Positions 8,457 to 16,818 of a stretch of 52,135 nt of DNA are shown here, in pieces. Location: NCBI GenBank assembly GCA_016213245.1, contig JACRBC010000028.1:1-52135 (forward strand), read 5' to 3'. Within the stretch, counting starts at the first letter, position 1, and every line of letters starts with the position of its first letter. The stretch is from Candidatus Solibacter usitatus (GTDB lineage Bacteria; Acidobacteriota; Terriglobia; Bryobacterales; Bryobacteraceae). The notes under the pieces were generated by a model. The model ran no database searches. It saw only the letters and a program-made list of their open reading frames with translations, and was not told the DNA's origin. Both the position numbers and the translations under genes were made by a program.

Positions 8457-9619
8457 AGCTTATTGCCTCCGTCGTCGGAGACCAGGAGGCTGCCGTCATT
8501 CAGTTGGAGCAGGCCGACGGGCCGGCCCCAGACCTCCTTCGAGTTCGGGTCGGTCATGAAGCCGGTGAGGAAGTCCTCCGCCGGCCCCGCCGGCCGACCG
8601 TCCTTGAAGGGCACGAACACGACGGAGTAGCCGATCCTCTGAGCGCGGTTCCAGGAACCGTGGTAGGCGAGGAAGGCGCCTCCCTGGTACTTCTTGGGAA
8701 ACTGCCTGCCGGTGTAAAAGCGCGAGTCGAGCACGGCCACATGGGCCGGCAGGACCACGTCCGGCACGATGGTGCGGGCCACCAGGCCGGGCTTCTGGCC
8801 CTTGTTGCGCGGCTCCTCATTGGGGCCGATGTAGGAGTAGGGCCAGCCGTAGAAGCCGCCCGGCTTGACAGCGGTAAAGTAGTCCGGAACCAGGTCGTCG
8901 CCGAGCCCGTCGCGCTCCTGGACGGCCGCCCAGAGCGTGTCCGTGCCGGGATACCAGGCCATGCCGATGGGGTTGCGGGTTCCGGTGGCGACGAACTCTC
9001 TGCCCGAGCCGTCGGGATTGTAACGCGTGATGGCGGCGCGGATCTCGGGCTCGCCCGGTGAGACGTTGGACTGCGAGCCGACGCCGAGGTAGAACTTGTC
9101 GCCCTTGGCGTCGAACAGGATGGTGCGCGTCCAATGGCCCGAGGGCGCCTCCTTGAGAGAGACCACCTCTTCGCCCGGACCGAGGCTCAACCTCTTCGAG
9201 TCGTACTTGTAGCGCTTCACCGAGGTGGTCTCGGCGATGTACAGGTAGTCCTTCCAGAGAGCCAGGCCGAAGGGGCGGTCAAGGTTTGTGGCGAGCTGCG
9301 TCTGCTCGTCGCCGGAGATCCGGCCGTCCCTGTTCCTGTCCACCAGCGCGAAGACCGAGCCGGCCTTCATGCTGTCGGAAAGCAGGATCTCGCCCGACGG
9401 CCCTTGGATCATGTAGCGCGGGCGCTCGAAGCCGGCGGCGAACTCCTGGACGTCGAAGCCGGCGGGGATCTGGAGAGTGGCGCCGCCGGGGCGTGGAACG
9501 ACCCGCGGCGCATTGGAGGCCGAAGGCGTGTGGTACGGTGCGGGAAGCTGGGGCGGCGTCTGGCCGGCGGCGGTGAATCCCAGCGCCGCCGCGATGATGG
9601 AAATGGTGTGAACCCTCAT
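8429..9619 (-). CDS. Sorbosone-dehydrogenase-like beta-propeller protein, copy 2
   Basis: A 396-residue exported protein of the PQQ-dependent sugar (L-sorbosone) dehydrogenase/NHL propeller type. After the signal peptide (about 1-20) come the family strands AGFDVQEFA, GEILLSDS, an EF-hand-like calcium loop DRNRDGRISGDE (94-105), NLDRPFGLA, GTRNPIGMAW, WAAVQERDGLGDDLVPDY and AFLAYHGSWNR. It is a close paralogue of the gene directly upstream (9630-10826), 10 bases away, clearly a tandem duplication. The downstream cytochrome start lies within its 3' end. It would oxidise a sugar or sugar aldehyde in the periplasm; the substrate cannot be read from the sequence. Confidence 0.85.
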   Translation of the reverse strand: MRVHTISIIAAALGFTAAGQTPPQLPAPYHTPSASNAPRVVPRPGGATLQIPAGFDVQEFAAGFERPRYMIQGPSGEILLSDSMKAGSVFALVDRNRDGRISGDEQTQLATNLDRPFGLALWKDYLYIAETTSVKRYKYDSKRLSLGPGEEVVSLKEAPSGHWTRTILFDAKGDKFYLGVGSQSNVSPGEPEIRAAITRYNPDGSGREFVATGTRNPIGMAWYPGTDTLWAAVQERDGLGDDLVPDYFTAVKPGGFYGWPYSYIGPNEEPRNKGQKPGLVARTIVPDVVLPAHVAVLDSRFYTGRQFPKKYQGGAFLAYHGSWNRAQRIGYSVVFVPFKDGRPAGPAEDFLTGFMTDPNSKEVWGRPVGLLQLNDGSLLVSDDGGNKLWRITYKAK

Positions 9620-9629
9620 TACTACCAGT

Positions 9630-10826
9630 CTACCGGCTGGTCTGGCGGAATGAAACGCGGTAGAGCTTGTTGCCGCCGTCCTCGGAGAGCAGCAGGCTGC
9701 CGTCCTTCAACTGGAGCAGGCCGACCGGGCGGCCCCAGACGTCCTTGGACTTGGGGTTGAGCATGAAGCCGGTGAGGAAGTCCTCTTGCGGGCCGGCGGG
9801 CCGGCCTTTGCGGAACGGGATGAACACGATGGAATAGCCCGTGCGCTCGGCACGATTGCTGGAGCCGCGGAAGGCCAGAAACGCCCCGCCGCGATAGCGG
9901 GCCGGGAACAGCTTGCCGGTGTAGAAGCGGGCGTCCATGACGGCGACGTGGGACGGCGTCAGGATGACGTCGGGAACCAGCGTCTTGGCCACGAGGTCGG
10001 GGCGCTGGCCCTTGTTGCGCGGTTCCTCATTGGGGCCGATGTAGGCATAGGGCCAGCCGTAGTAGCCGCCCTGCCGGACTTCGATGAAGAAGTCGGGAAC
10101 CAGGTCGTCGCCCAGGCCGTCGCGCTCCTGGACGGCCGCCCAGAGCTTTCCGCTGGACGGGCACCAGTCCATGCCGATGGGGTTGCGGACGCCGGAGGCG
10201 ATGATCTCGCGGCCCGAGCCGTCGGGGTTGTAGCGCAGGACGGCGGCGCGGTAGTCGGGATCGCCGGGCGTGATGTTGGAGCGGGAGCCGATGCCGACGT
10301 ACAGCTTGGCGCCCTTGCGATCGAAGAGGAGAGTGCGGGTCCAATGGCCCTGCCCTTCGTCCTTGAGCGGGACGATCTCCTCGGCGGGGCCGACGGAGAG
10401 TTTCTTCCCGTCATAGGGATAGCGTTTGATGGAGGTAGCTTCGGCCACGTAGAGGTAGTTCTTCCAGAAACCCATGCCGAAGGGGCGGTCGAGGTTGCCG
10501 ATGAGTTTGGACTTTTCATCGGCGGAGATCTTGCCGTCCTTGTTGCGGTCCACCAGGGCGTAGACCGCTCCGTTCTTGACGCTGTCCGACAGCAGGACCT
10601 CGCCGCCTTTCCCCTGGACGAGGTAGCGGGGCTTTTCAAAGCCGGAAGCGAACTCCTCGGCGCTGAAGCCGGCGGGCAGCTTGAAGCCGACGCCGTCGGG
10701 GCGCCCGATGATCTTGGGCGCGTTGGCGGCCGAGGGCGTGTGGTAGGGCGGAGGCAGCTTTGGAGCCTGTCCGGCGGCCACCGAGCCCAGTGCGGCCGCG
10801 ATTCCCAGAATGGAGTAGATTCGCAT
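9630..10826 (-). CDS. Sorbosone-dehydrogenase-like beta-propeller protein, copy 1
   Basis: A 398-residue paralogue of the next gene, with the same order of elements: signal peptide ending near AAGQ, AGFSAEEFA, an EF-hand-like loop DRNKDGKISADE, NLDRPFGMG, GVRNPIGMDW, WAAVQERDGLGDDLVPDF and AFLAFRGSSNR. The equivalent of HGSWNR in the sister protein is RGSSNR, so the His and Trp of that strand are lost here and one of the pair may have changed activity. It is the first gene of the cluster propeller-propeller-cytochrome-FG-GAP on the minus strand. Its ATG at 10826 is only 2 bases from the ATG of the divergent redoxin remnant. Confidence 0.85.
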   Translation of the reverse strand: MRIYSILGIAAALGSVAAGQAPKLPPPYHTPSAANAPKIIGRPDGVGFKLPAGFSAEEFASGFEKPRYLVQGKGGEVLLSDSVKNGAVYALVDRNKDGKISADEKSKLIGNLDRPFGMGFWKNYLYVAEATSIKRYPYDGKKLSVGPAEEIVPLKDEGQGHWTRTLLFDRKGAKLYVGIGSRSNITPGDPDYRAAVLRYNPDGSGREIIASGVRNPIGMDWCPSSGKLWAAVQERDGLGDDLVPDFFIEVRQGGYYGWPYAYIGPNEEPRNKGQRPDLVAKTLVPDVILTPSHVAVMDARFYTGKLFPARYRGGAFLAFRGSSNRAERTGYSIVFIPFRKGRPAGPQEDFLTGFMLNPKSKDVWGRPVGLLQLKDGSLLLSEDGGNKLYRVSFRQTSR

Positions 10827-10828
10827 TC

Positions 10829-11174
10829 ATGACATTCTATCGGGCCGGAGGGCTCCCTGAGTGGGAAACCTCGGCCTGGCTCAACACCGATGAACCGCTG
10901 GCGCTGGCCGGACTGCGCGGCAGGGTGGTGGTGGTGTACGCCTTTCAGGTGCTCTGCCCGGGTTGCCTGGAGTTCGCTCTGCCGCAGGCGCAGCGCATGC
11001 ACGAGCAGTACGCGCGGGACCGGTTGATGGTGGGGCTTGCAGGGCACGCCGTCGCTGGTGCTGGCGGACCGAGAGGGGAGGCGGCGGATGCAGAAGTTGG
11101 GACACGAGAGCGACGAGCGGCTGGGGGAGGCGCTGTCGCGCCTGCTGGGCGAACGGCAGGAGCAGCGTGGTTGA
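10829..11174 (+). pseudogene. Redoxin (AhpC/TSA-like) gene with internal deletion
   Basis: The first part encodes a clear thioredoxin-fold peroxiredoxin-like N-terminus: EWETSAWLNT, LAGLRGRVVVVYAFQ and the CPGC pair followed by ALPQAQRMHEQY. After RLMVGLA (about 11040) the frame loses similarity. From 11043 the +1 frame reads GTPSLVLADREGRRR ... FGH-like LGHESDERLG and ends at TGA 11174, which is the usual C-terminal strand and helix of the same family. The central segment of roughly 55-60 residues is missing and the two halves are out of frame, so the gene is a deletion remnant. The ATG lies 2 bases from a divergent start, which also leaves little room for a promoter. Confidence 0.72.
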
Positions 11175-11599
11175 ATGGCTGTGGGAGGTCCGAGTTGACT
11201 GTCCGGCGACTTGAGGAGCGAAAGACGAAGATCGCGCGGCCCGGCAGAACAGGGGGCAATCCGGCGCTCGCTCTGAAACCCGTGGCAGACGCCCGTGACT
11301 TCTGGGAATTGGCGGACTCACTCCGGGCGAAGGGAAAGCCGCGGTCGAGCGAGAGTGGACGGATCCAGAGCCAGATGCGGGCGGAACGCTGAGCCACTGG
11401 CGCCTCGGGATCCCGCGGCCGGAGGAAGCCTATCATTCCGTTGAGCTTTCGGTGTATAGTGGTGCCCAGGGGCCAACGCAAGGAAGCTCCATTCCGCTTT
11501 GGACTTTGGGATTCCGAATTTGGACAGACTCGGGCGCCGGACCGGCTGAGGAAGCCGGCACGGGGCTTTTTCTGTTTTAGGAGCACTACACACCAACAC
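11175..11599. other. Non-coding gap upstream of infC
   Basis: About 425 bases without a supported gene. Open frames run through it on both strands but show no family motif. Around 11455-11460 there is TATAGT, a plausible -10 element, without a good -35. From 11542 a hairpin followed by a T-run precedes infC (separate entry). The region is where an infC promoter and attenuator would be expected. Confidence 0.45.
11542..11571 (+). terminator. Hairpin with T-run in infC leader (possible attenuator)
   Basis: CCGGCT and AGCCGG (11542-11547 and 11553-11558) form a 6-bp stem with a GAGGA loop; CACGGGGC and five T follow (11567-11571). It lies 54 bases before the infC ATG. infC operons are often controlled in the leader, so attenuation is possible, but the distance from stem to T-run makes a normal intrinsic terminator uncertain. 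Confidence 0.35.
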
Positions 11600-11638
11600 A
11601 TGACCATCAAGAAGAACCAGCCGCATGTTTCCTTCTAG
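11600..11638 (+). CDS. Putative 12-codon leader peptide overlapping infC
   Basis: ATG at 11600 opens a 12-residue frame (MTIKKNQPHVSF) that stops at TAG 11638, 14 bases after the infC start codon and in another frame. AGGAG lies upstream at about 11579-11583, with a rather long spacing. Overlap of a short frame with the infC start could couple translation. No homologue can be checked here, so this is an observation rather than a supported gene. Confidence 0.25.
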   Translation: MTIKKNQPHVSF

Positions 11639-12242
11639 GTACCCGCGCCCACGCGTCAAGATCAGAGAGAACGTCAACGAGGCCATCCGGGCGCGGGAGG
11701 TACGCGCGGTATTCCCGGATGGGACGGTTGAGATCATGCCGACGCAAGCGGCGATCCGCAGGGCCCAGGAACTGGGTCTGGACCTGATCTGCATCGCGCC
11801 GACGGCGGAGCCCCCGGTGGCCAAGGCCATGGACTATGGCCAGTGGCAATACGAGCAGAAGAAGAAGCAGCACGAGGCCAAGAAGAAGCAGCACGTGATC
11901 CAGGTGAAGGAGCTGAAGTTCAGGCCGAACACCGACGATCACGACTACGACTTCAAGATGAACCACGCCATCCGCTTCCTCTCCGACGGCAACCGCGTGA
12001 AGGCGGTGGTGCAGTTCCGCGGCCGCGAGATCGCGCACACGGACCTGGGACGCAAACTGTTGCTGCGTTTCGCCGGAGACCTGGCCCAGCACGGCTCGGT
12101 GGAAGGCCAGCCGAAGCTGGAGGGGCGCAACGCGCACGTGATCATCAGCCCGCTGAAGAAGGACGCGAAGGAAAAGCCGAAGGACAAGCCTCAACTCAGG
12201 CCGGTGCTTCAGCTTAATCCGGATCCGCCGAAGCCTCAGTAG
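11625..12242 (+). CDS. infC: Translation initiation factor IF-3
   Basis: A 205-residue IF-3, which binds the 30S subunit, keeps subunits apart and proofreads start-codon choice. The N-terminal domain begins VKIRENVNEAIRAREVR, followed by LDLICIAPTAEPPVAKAMDYGQWQYE and the lysine-rich linker helix; the C-terminal domain has KELKFRPNTDDHDYDFK and VKAVVQFRGREIAH. The C-terminus carries an extra Lys/Pro-rich tail of about 25 residues (KDKPQLRPVLQLNPDPP) beyond the usual end. ATG 11625 is used as start. IF-3 genes often use AUU or AUC, and an ATC lies in frame in VKIREN, so a shorter form is possible. The usual rpmI-rplT neighbours are not present. Confidence 0.94.
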   Translation: MFPSRYPRPRVKIRENVNEAIRAREVRAVFPDGTVEIMPTQAAIRRAQELGLDLICIAPTAEPPVAKAMDYGQWQYEQKKKQHEAKKKQHVIQVKELKFRPNTDDHDYDFKMNHAIRFLSDGNRVKAVVQFRGREIAHTDLGRKLLLRFAGDLAQHGSVEGQPKLEGRNAHVIISPLKKDAKEKPKDKPQLRPVLQLNPDPPKPQ

Positions 12243-12257
12243 GGTGGCGGCTCCGCC

Positions 12258-12788
12258 TCAATAGAAGAGGTACTTCTGCCACTTCTCATCGCTGCGTCCG
12301 AGCAGGCGCATGAGGTGTCTGCCGGTGTGGAGGCTGAAGGGGCGGGGAGTGTGGAGGAGCCGCATGCCGGCCTCGTCCGGAGTGCGGTTGCCTTTGCGGT
12401 TGTTGCAGGCGTGGCAGCAGGCGACGAGGTTTTCCCAGGTGGTTTCGCCGCCGCGGGAGCGCGGGATGACGTGGTCGAGCGTGAGGTCGATGCTGTTGAA
12501 GACCTTGTGGCAATACTGGCAGGTATAGCGGTCGCGCATCATGATGTTCTTGCGCGACAGGGCGCGGGTCTGGTGGGGGATGCGCCGGTACTCGAGCAGG
12601 CGGATCACGCTGGGCATGGGGACGGCGGAGCGCTGTGCGTGGATGCTGCCGGGGTTATGCTCTTCGGCCAGCGCGACGCCCTTGAGGATGAGCACCAGCG
12701 CGCGGCGGGCGGCACAGATGTTGATGGGCTCGTAGCTGGAGTTGAGCACGAGCACGGGTCTGTGCAATCGCTCGATGACGGAGTTCAT
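12258..12788 (-). CDS. HNH endonuclease family protein
   Basis: A 176-residue protein with an HNH nuclease domain at about residues 85-135: the zinc pair CQYC (90-93), the active-site [11 protein letters not shown] (104-113), Asn in TWENLV (about 120) and the second pair CCHACN. The N-terminal half ([19 protein letters not shown]) is the conserved part of the widespread bacterial HNH family that is found as a single chromosomal gene; its cellular job is not established. The start overlaps the comF stop in ATGA, so both are probably translated together. It runs convergent to infC with a 15-base gap. Confidence 0.87.
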   Translation of the reverse strand: MNSVIERLHRPVLVLNSSYEPINICAARRALVLILKGVALAEEHNPGSIHAQRSAVPMPSVIRLLEYRRIPHQTRALSRKNIMMRDRYTCQYCHKVFNSIDLTLDHVIPRSRGGETTWENLVACCHACNNRKGNRTPDEAGMRLLHTPRPFSLHTGRHLMRLLGRSDEKWQKYLFY

Positions 12789-13429
12789 TCGGTCGCTCCT
12801 CGGTCTGGCGGGGTATCAAATGGCAAGGGCTGGATGCGTTGGAGACGGTCCGTGCGCGCCAGGGTGAGGACCGCGACACGCGCGGCCCCGGCCTGCTTGA
12901 GAGCGCCGGCGGCGGCGTTGACGGTAGCGCCGGTGGTGAACACGTCGTCGATGAGCAGCAGCCGCCGGCCTCGAACGGAAGGCGAAGCGCCGAAAGCGCC
13001 GGCGACGTTGGCGCGCCGCTGGGCTCCGCTGAGGCCGGCCTGGGCGGAGGTATGGCGGCGGCGGCGGAGAAGCGGCTCGGTGGGAATGCCGGTCCTGCGG
13101 GAGAGTTCCACGGCAAGCAGCCGGCTCTGGTTGAACCCGCGTACGAGGAGTTTGCGCCAGTGGAGCGGCATCGGGACGATGGCGTCGAAGACCTGGTCGC
13201 GCGGCAGCGCGGCGGAGAGCATGCGGCCCAAGGGGGCGGCCAGAGGGCGCATACAGCCGTACTTGAACAGGTGGATGAGACCGCGCAGGCCGCCGTGGTA
13301 ATCCCCGTAACTGTAGGCGGCATCGAAGCGCGTGAAGCCGGCCGCGCACAAACGGCAGAGCCCCTGTTCATTCAGCGGGCGGGCGTTCAGGAAGGGAGTG
13401 CGGCAGGCGGCGCAGCAGTGCTCGGCCAC
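12785..13429 (-). CDS. comF: ComF-family phosphoribosyltransferase-like protein
   Basis: From GTG 13429 the frame encodes 214 residues with the ComF core: [55 protein letters not shown] and the PRPP-binding loop [14 protein letters not shown]. ComF proteins act in DNA uptake/processing in naturally competent bacteria, though many have unknown roles. Upstream of 13429 the same frame stays open to 13629 and still looks like ComF: LLFPDDCRLCAAPL, then CASCL, the usual first zinc-finger part. However, no ATG, GTG or TTG lies there in frame. The start is therefore unresolved: either a nonstandard codon, an N-terminal lesion, or a sequence error. The stop overlaps the HNH start. Confidence 0.78.
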   Translation of the reverse strand: MAEHCCAACRTPFLNARPLNEQGLCRLCAAGFTRFDAAYSYGDYHGGLRGLIHLFKYGCMRPLAAPLGRMLSAALPRDQVFDAIVPMPLHWRKLLVRGFNQSRLLAVELSRRTGIPTEPLLRRRRHTSAQAGLSGAQRRANVAGAFGASPSVRGRRLLLIDDVFTTGATVNAAAGALKQAGAARVAVLTLARTDRLQRIQPLPFDTPPDRGATE

Positions 13430-13697
13430 AATGACGGCCGGAGCGTCAAGACAGGACGCACAGACGGGGATGCGCGGGAAGCCTCGCAGCGGCGCCGCGC
13501 AGAGGCGGCAGTCGTCGGGAAAGAGGAGCGCAAAAAGAGGGGACCCGGCTCGCTCGAGCCAGGTGAGCGGTGTGAACGGGAGGAGTTTCGCGGAGCGGTA
13601 ACTCGAGAAGACCCACCTCCGCCCCGATTATACCCCATCAAACACGACCGGCGGTGTCTGTTTGAGCGGCCCCCTGTGGTTCACTGGGAAAGTACCC

Positions 13698-15491
13698 ATG
13701 GCCCTGCTGCTCAACTGCCAGACGATCGCGCGCCGGTTCGGCTCTGCCACGCTGTTTGAGAACATCTCGCTGACCATCAGCGACGGCGAGCGCCACGGAT
13801 TGATCGGGCCGAACGGTTCGGGCAAGTCGACGCTGCTGAAGATCCTGGCGGGGCTGGACCAGCCGGACGGCGGAGAGGTGGCGTTGCGGAAGGGCGTGCG
13901 CATGACGTACGTGCCGCAGGATCCGCAGTTTGAGCCGGCGCTGACGGTCCAGCAGATTCTGGAGGCGGCGGCGCACGAGCCGGCGCTGGCGCAGGTGGCG
14001 ATGGGGCAGGCGGGCTTCAGCGACGGCAGCCCGCGCGCGGGCGAGCTTTCCGGGGGATGGCGCAAACGGCTGGCGCTGGCGCAGGCGCTGGTGCGGCAGC
14101 CGGACCTGCTTTTGCTGGACGAGCCGACCAACCATCTGGACGTGGAAGGCATCGCGTGGCTGGAGCGGCTGCTGGGATCGGCGCCGTTCGCGAGCGTCGT
14201 GGTGAGCCACGACCGGTACTTCCTGGAGAACGTGGCGACGCACATGATGGAGCTGAACCGCGCCTACCCGGACGGGCTGTTCCGGTGCGCGGGAAGTTAC
14301 GGGGACTTTCTGGAGCGGCGCGAGGAGTTCTACGCGGCGCAGGCGCGGCAGCGGGAGTCGCTGGCGGTGAAGGTGCGGCGCGAAGTGGAGTGGCTGAGGC
14401 GTGGGGCCAAAGCGCGGACGCGGAAGTCGAAGGCGCGCATCGACACGGCCAATGAGATGATCGCCGCGCTGGCGGATTTGCAGACGCGCACGCGGACATC
14501 GACGGCGCAGGTGGATTTCACGGCCAGCGACAGGAAGACGAAGAAGCTGATCGAGGTGGAGGACTTGGCCTGCGCGCTCGGCGGGAAGCGGCTGTTTTCC
14601 GGGCTGGGCCTGGTTTTTGCCCCGGGCAGGCGGCTGGGGCTGGCGGGTCCGAACGGCAGCGGCAAGACGACGCTGCTGCGGCTGCTGCTGGGAGAGTTGG
14701 AGCCGGACGCGGGCGTGGTGCGGCGCGCCGGCGAATTGAAGATGGTCTACTTCGAGCAGAACCGGCAGCAGATCGATCCGGAGACCACGCTGAGGCGGGC
14801 ATTGGCGCCCGAAGGCGACTCGGTGATCTACCGCGGCCGGCCGGTTCACGTGAACGGCTGGGCCAAGCGGTTCCTGTTCCGGGAGGACCAACTGGCGCAG
14901 CCGGTGGGGAGCCTGTCGGGCGGCGAGCGGGCGCGAGTGCACATCGCGCGGCTGATGCTGGAAGAGGCCGACGTGCTGCTGCTGGACGAGCCGACCAACG
15001 ATCTGGACATCCCGACGCTGGAGGTGCTGGAGGAGAGCCTGTCGGAGTTCCCCGGCTCGCTGGTGCTGGTCACGCACGACCGCTACATGATGGACCGGGT
15101 GACCAACGCGGTACTGGGGCTGGACGGCGAGGGCGGGTGCGGGCTATTCGCGGACCTGGCGCAGTGGGAGGCGTGGCTGCAGGAGCAGCGGCAGGCGCTG
15201 GCGGCGCAGGCGCGGCAGGCCCGGCCTGGGGAAAAGGCGGCCGGGGCGGCGCCGAAGAAGCGGCTCTCCTACCTGGAGCAGCGCGAGTGGGACGCGATGG
15301 AGGCCGGGATCCTGGAGGCGGAGCAGAAACTGGCGGCGGCCCAGGCGGCGCTGTACGCGCCGGAGACGGTGAGCGACGCGCGGCGGTTGCAGGAGTGCTA
15401 CGAGGAGATGAACCGGGCGCAGGCGGAGGCCGACCGGCTGTATGCGCGCTGGGCGGAGTTGGAGGAAAAGATCAACCCAGCAGGGGGCTGA
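13698..15491 (+). CDS. ABC-F family ATPase (Uup-like)
   Basis: A 597-residue soluble protein with two ABC domains and no membrane segments, as in ABC-F translation factors. Domain 1 has Walker A GPNGSGKST (37-45), signature LSGGW and DEPTNHLD; domain 2 has GPNGSGKTT, LSGGERARV and DEPTNDLD. The interdomain linker (SLAVKVRREVEWLRRGAKARTRKSKAR) and the C-terminal coiled coil of about 70 residues after KKRLSYLEQREWD resemble Uup, which acts on ribosomes or branched DNA intermediates. ATG 13698 gives the natural MALLLNCQTIARRFG start; a TTG 36 bases upstream is less likely. Leucine is mostly CTG here. The 3' end overlaps convergent yceH by 20 bases. Confidence 0.9.
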   Translation: MALLLNCQTIARRFGSATLFENISLTISDGERHGLIGPNGSGKSTLLKILAGLDQPDGGEVALRKGVRMTYVPQDPQFEPALTVQQILEAAAHEPALAQVAMGQAGFSDGSPRAGELSGGWRKRLALAQALVRQPDLLLLDEPTNHLDVEGIAWLERLLGSAPFASVVVSHDRYFLENVATHMMELNRAYPDGLFRCAGSYGDFLERREEFYAAQARQRESLAVKVRREVEWLRRGAKARTRKSKARIDTANEMIAALADLQTRTRTSTAQVDFTASDRKTKKLIEVEDLACALGGKRLFSGLGLVFAPGRRLGLAGPNGSGKTTLLRLLLGELEPDAGVVRRAGELKMVYFEQNRQQIDPETTLRRALAPEGDSVIYRGRPVHVNGWAKRFLFREDQLAQPVGSLSGGERARVHIARLMLEEADVLLLDEPTNDLDIPTLEVLEESLSEFPGSLVLVTHDRYMMDRVTNAVLGLDGEGGCGLFADLAQWEAWLQEQRQALAAQARQARPGEKAAGAAPKKRLSYLEQREWDAMEAGILEAEQKLAAAQAALYAPETVSDARRLQECYEEMNRAQAEADRLYARWAELEEKINPAGG

Positions 15492-16128
15492 GCTTGTCGC
15501 GGAGCTCGCTGAGGTCCTGGCGCAGGGCGGCGACCTCGCGCTCGAGCTGTTCGACGCGTTCGTGCAGCGCCGAGGTGTGGACGGTGGCGACGGTTCCGCC
15601 GGCGCTCAGGCGGGGTTCACCGGAAAGCAGGTGGGCCCAACGGGACTCTTTCATGCCGGGCACGCGGTCCAGTTGTTTGACCAGCGGATCGGGCTCGCGG
15701 GCGGCGAGACGGTCGAGGCTGTAGTGGAGAGTGTCCAGATCGCCGAAATCGTGCAGGCGCTCGGTGCGCTGGCGGAGCTCGCCGGGCGTCTGCGGGCCGC
15801 GCAGCAGGAGCACGGAGAGCAGGGCGAGTTCGCCGCGGGTGAAATTGAAGCGTTCGCTCAGCCGGTGGCGGTATTTTTCCACCCGGCTGCCGGCCTCGGA
15901 GATGAAAACGGCAAGGCCCTGGTCGCGCAACGAGTTGAGCGCCTCGCGGACGGTGGCGTCGTCGTAGGCGACCACAGGGTCGCGGTTGGACTTCTGGTTG
16001 CACGCGTTGACCAGCGCGTTCAGGGAGAGTGGATAATACTCGGGCGTGGCCATGTCCTTTTCGGCGAGACAGCCGAGGACGCGCGCCTCGATGGGATCCA
16101 GGTCGAGAGACACACAAAAGCATGGCAC
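15472..16128 (-). CDS. yceH: YceH family protein (DUF480)
   Basis: A 218-residue protein of normal length for the family. It shows the characteristic LDPIEARVLGCLAEKDMATPEYYPLSLNALVNACNQKSNR block in the first winged-helix domain, then GPQTPGELRQRTERLHDF in the second, and a C-terminal segment (HERVEQLEREVAALRQDLSELR) that is likely coiled coil. The molecular role of YceH is not settled. The start is ATG 16128; the neighbouring outer-membrane gene is divergent with a 39-base gap. The coiled-coil end overlaps the convergent ABC-F gene. Confidence 0.88.
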   Translation of the reverse strand: MPCFCVSLDLDPIEARVLGCLAEKDMATPEYYPLSLNALVNACNQKSNRDPVVAYDDATVREALNSLRDQGLAVFISEAGSRVEKYRHRLSERFNFTRGELALLSVLLLRGPQTPGELRQRTERLHDFGDLDTLHYSLDRLAAREPDPLVKQLDRVPGMKESRWAHLLSGEPRLSAGGTVATVHTSALHERVEQLEREVAALRQDLSELRDKLSPLLG

Positions 16129-16167
16129 AACGCGGGGCCGGCGTGTTGTAATTGATCCTTAACCGGA

Positions 16168-16818
16168 ATGAAACAGTTGATTCTGGCCGGCGCGCTGGCG
16201 GCGCTGCTGGCGCCAAACCGGCTGGCCGCCGAGGACGTGGAGTCGCTGCACGCGTTCCACGTCAACCTGGACTTCAAGCCGGGCTGGACGCTGCAACTGC
16301 ACGCGCGGGTGAGGACGTTTGAGGACATCGGCGCGTTCAACCAGTTCAGGGTGGGGCCGATTCTGATCTGGCAGGCCAAGCCGCGATTCACGGTGCTGGC
16401 GGGCTACTACTTCACGAACCAGCACGCACGCGCGCTGCACACCTCCTCCACGGTGCAGCGGCTGTGGTCGGGCGGCCAGTACAGGGTGGCGCGTGGGGAG
16501 ACGTGGTCGGTGGACGCCCGCGGGATGCTGGAGAGGTTCATCCCGGCGGGTCTCCCCGAGTACTGGCGCTGGCGGAACCGGGCGATGCTGAACAAGACGA
16601 CGCGGATCGGCGAGCTTTATGTGAGCGGCGAGGGACTGGTGCATCGGGGCGTCTGGTTCGGGCAGTACACGTCGGGCCTGAAGTGGAAGGTGAATCCGCG
16701 GGTGACGCTCGGGGCGGGATATGAATACCGGCAGACGATGTCGGGGCCGGCATCGCACGTGATTGGGACGTATTTCCAATGGTCGGCTTACCACCACGTG
16801 CCGCCGCACACGAACTAG
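16168..16818 (+). CDS. Outer-membrane beta-barrel-like protein (DUF2490 type)
   Basis: A 216-residue exported protein with signal peptide [22 protein letters not shown]. The mature part is made of alternating amphipathic strands rich in aromatic residues ([56 protein letters not shown]), ends in a strand with WSAYHH, and looks like a small barrel of the DUF2490 group. No enzyme motif is seen. ATG 16168 is used. The stop overlaps by 4 bases with the convergent endonuclease/exonuclease/phosphatase gene. Confidence 0.65.
   Translation: MKQLILAGALAALLAPNRLAAEDVESLHAFHVNLDFKPGWTLQLHARVRTFEDIGAFNQFRVGPILIWQAKPRFTVLAGYYFTNQHARALHTSSTVQRLWSGGQYRVARGETWSVDARGMLERFIPAGLPEYWRWRNRAMLNKTTRIGELYVSGEGLVHRGVWFGQYTSGLKWKVNPRVTLGAGYEYRQTMSGPASHVIGTYFQWSAYHHVPPHTN

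Noticed and set aside
13387..13641. Alternative-frame N-terminus for comF with ATG at 13638
   Set aside because: It is in another frame and gives no ComF similarity; it would need a frameshift.
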